A stretch of DNA of 64,000 nt. Source: Tilletia caries. Its lineage: Eukaryota > Basidiomycota > Exobasidiomycetes > Tilletiales > Tilletiaceae. Shown in pieces: positions 55,677-64,000 of the stretch. The first letter of the stretch is position 1. Every line of letters starts with the position of its first letter. The notes under the pieces were generated by a model. That model was not told the DNA's origin. It was given only the letters and a program-made list of their open reading frames with translations, and searched no databases. Location of the stretch: NCBI GenBank assembly GCA_032718865.1, contig JALUTQ010000005.1, forward strand, positions 1,798,001 to 1,862,000, given 5' to 3'. The position numbers and the translations under genes are program-made.

Positions 55677-58600
55677 ATGGCAGATGTGGACATGTCCCTC
55701 GAGGAAGGGCATCCAGACGACATGCGGGGAGAGCAGCTTGACGGCGCGCCTGAGCCCATGCAAGCCAAGGGCAAGGACAAGGACAAGGACAAGGACCAGA
55801 ATCAGCGCCGGAGCGCGCTCGCCTACCGCACCTGGATTCGCTCCCTCCAGGCCAAGCTCCTGGCCCTGGCCCCCGAAGGATCATCGGCCAAGACAGACGG
55901 ATCCGACACGCAGCGCAGAGGGAAGCTGCTCCAAGAGCTCGAGGACGCCTATCGGGAAGCATCCCAGACGGTCGTCTTGTCGGAGCAGGAGTGGCAGCTC
56001 TTGCTCAATATCCACGTCCTTCGTCGGGTCCGCCTCGGTCGACCGCTGTCGCCTGCGGAGCTGGAGGAGACTGTTGGACTGCATGAACGGGCGACGACGG
56101 AGAGCGTGGGGGTCCACGTCACCCTCTACGCTGCTCTGGTCAGCCTTCTCGTGGGCCTTCATGGGCGGTATGCTGGCCTGGCTGGTCTCGGCACCTCTCA
56201 AGCCTTGCTGGACGAGGACGGGTTGGACGGGAGCTCGGCCGCAGCTACGTACGAGGTCGCGCTCCCATGGACAGGCTGCGGCGGCTGCGGTCTTCTACAA
56301 TCGATTCCCGGTGCTTATGCTCCCGAGAGTATCGCCTTGCTTGCTCCTACTGCCAGCCAAGCTGAGGAGGCAAATCTCCAACAGGCTTTCGATGATCGTC
56401 TCGGAGAGGATGCGATCCGAGCTGCACTTAGGACTGCATGCAGTCGCTGCGCAGGACATGTACCGGAGGTGAGAGCAGCCCTGGCGACCCCCATTATGAG
56501 GAACGCATTGGTAGCCCAGATGTACTGAACCAGCATTCGATTGCTGCCCCCAGAGTCACAAGGTTTGGCATTTCCTCAAGAAGTTCGAGCTCACGCATCT
56601 TCAGGTGAGTCTTCGCCATCTTGTCGCGCCCCTGGGATCAGGTCTCTGACTTGTTCTGCACAGGCGGATCCAAGCCCAGAGCGAACACAAGGGGTACAGG
56701 AAGTCTTTCTGGCCCGCCTTAAGATTCCGCACCAAAGTGAGCTCCAGAATGATTCACTTCTGCTTTGCTTCAGGCATGTTCTGACCTAGTCAATCCGCTT
56801 CCCGCAGAGATCGATGAGACTTTCCAGAGCTTTTCCAGCTTCGTGACTCGCTGGCTTCCCGCAAGCGACTACGAGACCACGATGGCATCGGCGAACAGGT
56901 CATACGCGCCTGCTAAACAGGCTCTCGCCGGCCATCATCGCTACGAAGACGCTCTTCAAGGACCGAACGGCACTTATTACTTAGGAGCAGCCAGCGCTTG
57001 GGCGACCTACCTGAGCACATACACGAATGCCCGCCCCACTCATCCCAAGGCCAAAGGTCGATCATCAGCTCCCACCTCGGACGCGACCGATCCGGAGACA
57101 GTCCTCGTCCTCTTCGAGCGGTGTTTGGCGATCTTTGGTCTTCCCCTGACCACATTGGAACAGGAGTTCCTCACTGCTCCACCACATGCGGCCTACGAGG
57201 CCGACCGCAAGAAGAGGGAAAAGGCCATGTCAAGGGAGGATCGAGAACAGCTTTCGCAGCTGGACACGTCGCGCTGGAAGCAGGCAGAAAGTGTGTGGGA
57301 GGATTTGGGGAGCTTCTTGGTGAGTCCGCCTCAGTTCCTTTTTTCGCATACATTTGTAATCTTCGGCTGATATTCTGGTGCGTTCCTGTAGGCAACTGCT
57401 CCACCCTCGTACCAAACGCTTCTACTGTCAACGCTGAACAAAGCGATCAGAGCTGTGCCCGGGTCTGGGTTGCTCATCGCCCTTCTTATGCGCTCCCTTG
57501 CGATGCTCCGTCGGCCCAAGGACGAGACCGAACAAATCTTCAATTCGGGTCTGGCCAACGACGTATGCGCAGAGCGTGGAACAGAGTCCCTGGTCAGCTT
57601 GCTGGTTGGCAGAGTTGACATCGAACGCGAATATTGTGCAGTCGCTTTCTTGGAGCAGCTTCAGGAGGAGCGGAAGCACGAGGCGGACCAAGGCGACGAG
57701 GCCATGACTCTCGACATGGACACCGCACATGCACAACTGGCCAACTCGGAAGCGCATTGGGCTGAAGTGTATGCAATCCTTGAGTACGCCTTGTCGATAC
57801 TCGATAACCATATCTCTGCACCTGCGCCCAAAGGGAAAGGGAAGAGAGGCGAGGAGCATTCGGATGTCCATCGGCAGCCCGACTCGGACCTCACCTTACA
57901 GCGATACATTACTGCGTGGGCGGAACGTCTTGGTGCCGCAGGTGCATCCCTTGTCGAGCCTATGTGGGAGTCCACCCTTGCGTCGCAAGGTGGCGTAAAC
58001 ATTCGCGTATGGCAGGAAGCTGCCAATTTCTTCGCAAGGAAAGGCGATGTGCAACGTGCGCGTACCTTATTCAAGCAAGCGAGCGGACGTAGATTCCCGA
58101 CTCGGGCGACGGGAGGTAATGCTCAAGCGGGTACGGACGGGATGCAGGCGCTGCTCCAGGCGAAGACGGCGCTGCTTCAAGATTGGGTGACCTTTGAGCA
58201 CTCGTGGGGCAGCTCGAAGGACGTTCAGTACGCCATTTCGCGATCGAAGGCCGAGACCGCAAAGCTCTGGGAGGCATATGTGAGTTGGCTACTACTTATG
58301 TGCGCTCGTCCCATCGTTCACTGTCGCTGATTCATCTGAATGATTTCAGTATCAACGGTATACTTCACACGCTGTGCAACAAGCTCCAAGCGCAGCCGAT
58401 TGTGATGGCCACGTCGCGGGGCAAGATGCAGTCATGGACTCCACGGAAGCCAGCACAACCCATGTCGATACCACAAGCGCCGTTACCCACCGAGCAGCTG
58501 GGAAGCGGAAGGCTGACGAAGACGAGGAAGAAGACGGGACGTCCACGAACGGGCGGGACGTGTCCCTTTCCTTTGCGACGGGCAAGAAAGGTCGACCTGA

Positions 58601-60214
58601 CGATTCTCAACAAGAGCAGAGCAGCGGAAAGAGGTGAGATCCTTGACAGTGAAACTGTTTCCAGATATAGACGGGTGCTGACGCGGTTGATTGCAGAGAT
58701 CGCGAGCATTCTTCGGTAGTGGTGGCCAACATGCCCCCTGATGCGACGCAAGCCGAAGTACGCGCCCTTTTCAACCGATGTGGCCACATCCAAACGCTCA
58801 GCGGACCGATCGTGCTGAGTGACGGACGCAGCGCTGCTGTTGTCGAGTTTGCGAACCGCTCTGCTGTGACTGGCGCACTTACCCGGAACGGCAAGAGCAT
58901 CCGTGCAGACGTCGAGGAGGATATCAGTGTTTTCCTTGGGCATGACTGTACGCTCTATGTGACCAACTTCCCAGAAGAGACGACGGACGGCGACATTCGC
59001 GAACGTTTCGGGAAGTACGGTCCCATCTTCAGCGTGCGCTGGCCGAGCAAAAAGTTTTCAGAGAAGCGCCGCTTCGTCTACGTCCAGTACGCAAACCCGG
59101 AGGCGGCCAAAGCGGCATTGGTCGAGAACGGGGTCAAGCTGTCGGAGACTACCAAACTCGTCGTCGCCCTGTCCGATCCAGACCGCAAGAAGAAGCGATC
59201 GGACGCCCAGGCCAACCTGAAGGAACTGTACATCACTGGGCTGCCACGGGTGGCGACTGTTGCCGAAGAAGTGAGGGCACTCTTCGAGCAGTATGGGACG
59301 GTGGACGATCTGCGGATTCCGACGGCAAAGGAGAAGGACAGCCGTGCTCTCGAGGGCCAGATCCAGGGCATCGCCTTTGTCGACATGCACACCGATCTCG
59401 AGGCCCAGCGAGCGATGCGGGAGCTGAACAGCACGACGTATCGGGGTAAAGTGCTGAGTGTGACACTCGCAGCGCCGCGCGGAGCGAGTCATGTCAAGGC
59501 GCCGCCTTCGCACTATGAGCGTGGAGCGGGTGGTGCGCAGAAGGCTCGGAGCGTCATTGTGAGGGGGCTCCCACTGGATGCTCAAGAGGGGTTGATCCAG
59601 CAGACGCTGGACTTGGCGCTGGGTACACCTGGTGGTGGGAGTGTGAAAGGGATTGAGTGGACGCCGGGGGAGGATGGCAAAGGTCTTGCTAGGGTCGAAC
59701 TTCGCGATGCAGCAGTGAGTGTTCTCACGCTCTTCTTTCAGCAACGATAGTCCGGCGAAAGGGCTGACGGGTATCTTTGACACTTTCTCAGGTTGCCGGG
59801 AAACTCTTACTGCTTCCTGACGTTGCGTATGACGGCAAACATCCTCTCTCGATCGTCCCTCTCGGCACCCGGGGCGGCGCAGTAGAGCCAAGGGGACGAG
59901 GTCAGCAGTCCGAAGGCGGATCACAAGGCACGACAACAACGGGCGGGGAATCGTCCACTATGCTGTTACCACGCGCGGCTCGCACCGGCTTAGGCCGGGG
60001 TCGTGGCCGAGGAGGTCTCGGATTCGCAAGACCGAGCGCACCTCGCGTCCCGAGTGGGAGCACTGCCTCCCACGGGAACGGTTCCGGAGGCGATTCGATG
60101 GATGTGGACGCACCGGCTGCTGCGAGCGCGGGTGTTGGTGCTGGCGAAGGAGGGCAAACTGTGAAGAGAGGTCAAGATGATTTCCGCGCCATGTTGAGAG
60201 GCAACAGAGGCTGA
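55677..60214 (+). CDS. SART3/Prp24-like U4/U6 snRNP recycling factor
   Basis: Reanneals U4 and U6 snRNAs between splicing rounds. Eight exons: 55677-56468, 56554-56604, 56664-56736, 56808-57319, 57392-58279, 58350-58633, 58697-59714, 59792-60214; 1346 aa, phases consistent. Residues 1-770 hold helical HAT-type repeats (WHFLKKFELTHLQ, YETTMASANRSYAPAKQALA, WQEAANFFARKGDVQRARTL, WVTFEHSWGSSKDVQYAISR). An acidic/basic linker follows, then four RRM-like domains beginning VVVANMPPDATQAEVRALF, LYVTNFPEETTDGDIRERF, LYITGLPRVATVAEEVRALF and VIVRGLPLDAQEG. The C-terminus DDFRAMLRGNRG matches the Lsm-interacting tail of Prp24/SART3. Intact. Confidence 0.92.
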
Positions 60215-60380
60215 CTGTGGGAAGAAGGTCCAATCAATCAATACAAACAACGGCCGTTAGAGGCCCTCGACCTTTTGAACTTCCGCAGGTTGTGACATTC
60301 CGAGCGTGTGTGTGTGTGTGCGAAGTTTGCAGTGAGATTGCAGGGGAGAAGCCTTTATAGAGAAATCGGCAGGGATCTGT

Positions 60381-60833
60381 CTACTCGTCGTCGAAGCCTG
60401 AGACCTCCTCCCGTGCTCGCTGAGGCACTGTGAAAGGGCATAGAGTGTCGATCGTCAGCTTTCTGAAAGACGCAAAAGAGAGGGCAGTAGAGCTCTACGA
60501 AAGGTGAATGCGCATGACCGCAGGGGGGCAACCAGACTCACATGGATATGAGGTGGGAATGCGCTCTGCGGGCTTCCAGCCGTACATGCGCCGGATGGGA
60601 GGCACAGTGAGGACGAGGACTGGCCCTGTAGAAGGGGGAGGGCGAGGGGGGGAGGGTACAAGAATGGATCCACTTTTCAGCTCGTTACCATATTGGTGCC
60701 CAAGCGCCAGGGCCTTTTGAACCGACTCACCTACGGAGCCGATGATGAGGCTGTAGAAGACGACGGGCTGCTCGTGCGCTGAGCGTTGGAGATACCGGTA
60801 TGTGCTTCGGAAGGGTGCGAAGATGGCAGCCAT
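60381..60833 (-). CDS. NADH:ubiquinone oxidoreductase 9.5 kDa subunit (NUO9.5, NDUFA3-like)
   Basis: Accessory membrane-arm subunit of mitochondrial complex I. Exons 60833-60731, 60625-60542, 60427-60381, 77 aa. It reads MAAIFAPFRSTYRYLQRSAH, EQPVVFYSLIIGSVGPVLVL (single membrane span), TVPPIRRMYGWKPAERIPTS, YPLPQRAREEVSGFDDE. The order RY-LQ-W/S-HE-P-FYS followed by VPPIRR and a YP-P end is that of the fungal 9.5 kDa subunit. Short as expected. Ends tail-to-tail with the SART3-like gene. Confidence 0.85.
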
Positions 60834-61322
60834 TGTGGTTGTCTAGAGGAGTGCGCAAGGTCGAGAGAGTTTGAAATTCGCAGGATAGGCGCCGGCCGCA
60901 ACAAGCTGGAGACGGGGAGACGTCGACGTCGAGCGGAGGGATGAGCGCGCGCAAGGTGAGAGTGGGAGTGAGAGTCAGAGAGATGCGCCAGGTCGCTGTG
61001 CTCGTCATCCTCCCCAAGCCCGAAGGCCATTCATTGACGGCGAGGGCGATGGTCTCCGGTCCGTGATCGCAAGCATGATCATCGCTTGACTATATGGTAT
61101 GCACTGACTTCCCAATCTCAATTCAAACTCAAGAGTCAAGTCACGCTGTCGGCAAGTGCGAGGGTACAGATCGACGTGCTGCTTCGCGGGGCCGGAATCT
61201 GCCGCCCCCGCTAGGCCCTCCTTTCCATTCGGTTGCAAGTTGTGGTACAAGAGAGTGAATCAGGGAGAGGGAAGGGGAGAGAGAGACAGACCATCGTGCA
61301 TGCCTTCCTGGACCGTGGACGT
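60834..61322. other. Spacer between two complex I genes
   Basis: About 490 bases; promoter of the 9.5 kDa subunit and 3' UTR of the next gene. No other gene supported. Confidence 0.55.
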
Positions 61323-61698
61323 CTAGTGGTGGGACTCTCCGTGCTCGCCGTGGGAGTCGTGGTGCTCGTGCCCGTCCCAAGGGTGTTTCAGGCCCTGTGA
61401 CGATTGGCGAATTGCAGGCCAGGAGGGTCGGAAAGGGAAGAACAGAGGAGTCAGCGGGTCGCATGACGCATGACGCAGTACAAACGGAATCAAACCCACT
61501 CACGAGCATAACAGCGCCGTCCTGCTTTGCCCGGTAGAAGATGAAGAACCACATCGAAGCCCCGAGAATCTTGGCGCTGTACCGGTGCAGCGCTGATGGT
61601 TGATGTGGGTGGAACCCGTGCGAAGGTTGGTACCAGCGTGATGATGAGCCTCCTGACGAGCCCGCCGAGGAGGCGCGCAGGGCGGCGGTGCGGAACAT
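61323..61698 (-). CDS. Complex I accessory subunit (NDUFB2/AGGG-like)
   Basis: Exons 61698-61504 and 61394-61323, 88 aa. MFRTAALRASSAGSSGG is a basic, Ser-rich mitochondrial presequence. It continues SRWYQPSHGFHPHQPSALHR, YSAKILGASMWFFIFYRAKQ (one membrane span), DGAVMLGLKHPWDGHEHHD and a His-rich end. The HP-P-H-Y/I-AK-LGASMWF-I-YRAK-DGAV-L-HPW core is that of the B2 (AGGG) subunit. A longer upstream frame to 61815 lacks presequence character, so the start at 61698 is preferred. Confidence 0.82.
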
Positions 61699-62070
61699 GG
61701 GCGGCAGTTGCTGTAAGTTCGATGGCGCGCGAGGGGGAGGGAGGTCGAGCCAGCAGGAGTCCCTCGAGGCAGCGGGCGAGGAAGTGAAGTGATGTTCGAG
61801 GCGGAGGCAAGGCACGAAGCGGCGATACGAGTCAGTGAGTGGGTGACATCGAAGCGGGCGATAATCTACTTTAAAAAATGGTGCTAATTTTGAAAATTCG
61901 GCTGCATAAAGGGAAAGCGATTTTTCAAGCTCTCAGCAAGAAGAACAGCCAGAGATGAGAGAGAGAGAGAGCAAGGTCAGCTTGCAGTTTGCACCCAGCC
62001 GCCAACCATCTTCCCTCCCCTGCCCCACTCTTCCTCGCCCTTGTCCTCGTCCTCGTTCGCCGTCGTCGCC
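61699..62070. other. Divergent promoter region
   Basis: About 370 bases between the complex I subunit and bS16m, transcribed away from each other; AT-richer around 61860-61930. No other gene. Confidence 0.55.
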
Positions 62071-62802
62071 ATGGTCGTCCGCCTCCGCCTCGCCCGGCAC
62101 GGCACCCGCAATAACCCCTTCTACCACATCGTCGCCATCCACAACAAGAAGCGCCGGAACGCTCTCCCCATCGAGAAGTTGGGCGAGTACGACCCCATCC
62201 CGCGCTGGAGACCGGTCCCTGCTCCAACTTCAGCCGCAGGTCCGAGCTCGGCGGTAGCAGCGAGAGCATCGCAGTCTTCTTCTTCTTCTTCTTCTTTATC
62301 AAAAGCAGCGCCGTCAGGTTCAGCGGCGGTAGCGAATACACCACCACCGCGCTCCATCGCACAAGCGGCCGACCTTCTCGCGCAAGAACGGGCCCAGGCA
62401 GCAGCAGGAGGAGGAGGAGGATTAACGTCGGCCTCCTCGAAAGCTGAGCTGGCGCAGCACCCACGGCCGGGCTATGGCCTCCTCATGACCTCCGGCCTGG
62501 CGTCCGAGCTCAGGCTGGAGAAACGCATCGAGTGGAACGAGGAGCGGATTCGGTATTGGATCAAGGTGGGCGCGCAGCCTAGCAAACCTGTGGCCAAATT
62601 GCTCAACAAGGTACGTTGGCCTCGCGACCGTTCCCGTCCTCTTCTCGCTTTCTTCTGACGACCATTTGCTCAACTCTTGCGTCCCTTATAGGCCGGCCTG
62701 ATTCCAGAAGGGAAGTGGTTCAAGGGCATGCCGCCAAGGCCGGAAGATAAGGCACCGGAATCAGCAGGGCCCAGTACCTCCTCAAGCTCTTCTGCGTCGT
62801 AA
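62071..62802 (+). CDS. MRPS16: Mitochondrial ribosomal protein bS16m
   Basis: Small-subunit mitoribosomal protein. Exons 62071-62610 and 62692-62802, 216 aa. It opens MVVRLRLARHGTRNNPFYHI and VAIHNKKRRNALPIEKLGEY, the S16 core, continues DPIPR, and resumes after an insert with LRLEKRIEWNEERIRYWIKV, GAQPSKPVAKLLNKAGLIPE. Between about residues 50 and 140 lies a low-complexity Ser/Ala/Gly insert (SQSSSSSSSL, AAAGGGGGLTSA) absent from the bacterial protein. The mature-like start lacks a separate presequence, as usual for S16. Confidence 0.92.
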
Positions 62803-63322
62803 TTCATTCCCAGCAATGGGAGGAACCCGCATTTTCATTCCGATCTTCGCGCGGAGGATCCTCCTCCTCCTTGAACGATGATTGACAATCGGCGAAAGTG
62901 AGGGGTGGGATGCTGCTACACATTGGGTGAATGTGGGTGAGAAACCATAGAATTGGGCTGAACCATTCGTCTACAGAACACACCGATTTCGTGGGAAGGC
63001 CGGGGGAAAGAGAAGCATCTTGACAGATTGTACTTTGGTATTTGGGAGCGGTGATGTATACGCTGGGGTGGGAGGGTCAATGTAGGGATGTGGCCGTTTC
63101 GACCGTAAGGAGACAAAAAAAGGACTCAAGTCGAGAGCCAGTTGAGAAACGTGTCGGGAAGGAGAGGGATGAATAATGCAAAGGAAAGGGAAAGGACTTC
63201 GGAGGCCAGCTCTGGAGTAGTGTCGGAAGCGAGTGCGATGAATTCGGGTTCTGGGGGTGGGGACTGGGGCGGGGTATCCTCTTCTGCTGTCTCCTGATTT
63301 CTCTCATTCGCGCGCGAGATTG
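62803..63322. other. Convergent intergenic region
   Basis: About 520 bases between the convergent bS16m and the last gene; nothing supported. Confidence 0.55.
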
Positions 63323-64000
63323 CTAGAGACCACCACGCGCAGCCGACTGCATCGCAAGCCTTCGAACCTGCTCCAGCGAGATCGGCGCCTGCTGAAACGC
63401 GACCCGCTGTCCATCATCGCCCGCAACTTCCACAACCCCGTCCTGCCGGACCGAAGCAGCAGGTAACGGCCCATCCCCGTTATCTTCCTCCTCGTCGTCC
63501 TGCGGGATCCCAGGCGCAGACCCGAATCGAGCACCACGATCGTCGTCATCGTCGTCGTCCATCATGTCGGCACCCATGCCTCGTCCGCCCCGGAACGTAC
63601 TCGCAGCAGCCGCGCCTCCCATCTGCGGGCTCATCGCCGGTTCGCTGGCCCCTCCTCCACCTCCTCCTCCGGCACCACCGCCGATGCTCATGCCAGGCGA
63701 AGCACTAAACGCGCTGAACTCCGATATCACGCGCCGAGAGCTTCCGCCGCTGTTACTACCACCGGCCGAGCCGCGGACGTTGGGATTCAGCACCGTCGAA
63801 CGGAGTGCCGCGGCCGACGCAGTCGAAGATTTGGCCGCAGTTGAGGAGATGTAAGAAGTGGCTGCTTTGCGGGTGGCCATGTATGCATCACTCAGACGAC
63901 TCCCCGGTACCTGGTGGGACTCATGAACATGTAAGCCCATACACAATGTCGCAAGGACGAAAGGTGGCTCTCACCTTCTTGATGTAGCCTTTCGCCACTT
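63323..64000 (-). CDS. Unrecognised protein, 3' part (5' end beyond window)
   Basis: The last exon is 63910-63323; the preceding exon reaches from 63975 to the window edge (AKGYIKK joined to VPGSRLSDAYMATRKAATSY). It continues ISSTAAKSSTASAAALRSTV, LNPNVRGSAGGSN, a Gly tract (GGGAGGGGGGG), a GRGMGADMMDDDDDDD patch and an end with SLEQVRRLAMQSAARGGL. Mostly low complexity; no catalytic motif and no family recognised. More of the gene is needed. Confidence 0.6.

Overview
The window is nuclear DNA of a filamentous or yeast-like fungus, most likely a basidiomycete. The evidence is short GT-AG introns (mostly 50-110 nt) in nearly every gene, dense gene packing on both strands, fungal-specific families (Sfp1-type zinc finger, Cms1, Kri1, the NUO9.5-type complex I subunit), and an integrase-core DNA transposon of a type I associate with fungi. 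The species cannot be named from the sequence.

Layout. 1-2583: two minus-strand genes, a membrane-anchored ubiquitin protease (cut by the left edge) and a Rab18-like GTPase. 2854-8678: a 5.8-kb DNA transposon with long terminal inverted repeats (TIRs), a DDE integrase-type transposase on the plus strand and, convergent to it, a PHD-finger gene and a coiled-coil ORF. 8915-11647: a very young LTR element with a gag-like ORF but no reverse transcriptase. 11780-15248: a frameshifted SNF2/RING helicase pseudogene. 15635-16329: a small TIR element. 16392-19836: degenerate gene remnants. 20391-21117 and 27087-27837: two near-identical TIR elements in inverted orientation that bracket four intact genes: chorismate mutase, NC2-alpha, 5-formyl-THF cyclo-ligase (with about 31 copies of a 6-bp coding repeat) and an unrecognised protein.

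27974-36066: CMS1, a nine-exon secreted FAD oxidoreductase, a 310-bp TIR element and a repeat protein. 36067-40342: gene-poor, with a PIN-domain relic. 40343-51792: an Sfp1-like zinc-finger factor, an acyl-CoA thioesterase ending in a peroxisomal signal, a secreted double-psi beta-barrel protein, KRI1, a small hypothetical ORF and ribosomal protein uL14. 51987-55461: a stack of four TIR elements, three nested and one inserted at the outer element's border, one carrying spliceable pieces of a captured gene. 55677-64000: a SART3/Prp24-like U4/U6 recycling factor, two complex I accessory subunits in tandem, mitochondrial bS16m and the 3' part of an unknown gene.

The intact genes are unlinked housekeeping functions: ribosome biogenesis (KRI1, CMS1, uL14, bS16m), splicing, shikimate and folate metabolism, and respiration. 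They alternate with islands of transposons and decaying genes. The most unusual system is the 2854-8678 transposon, where each TIR appears to supply the promoter and a 5'-UTR intron for an inward gene and the transposase travels with a PHD-finger chromatin-reader-like protein. Exon coordinates were deduced by eye from splice motifs and frame continuity.
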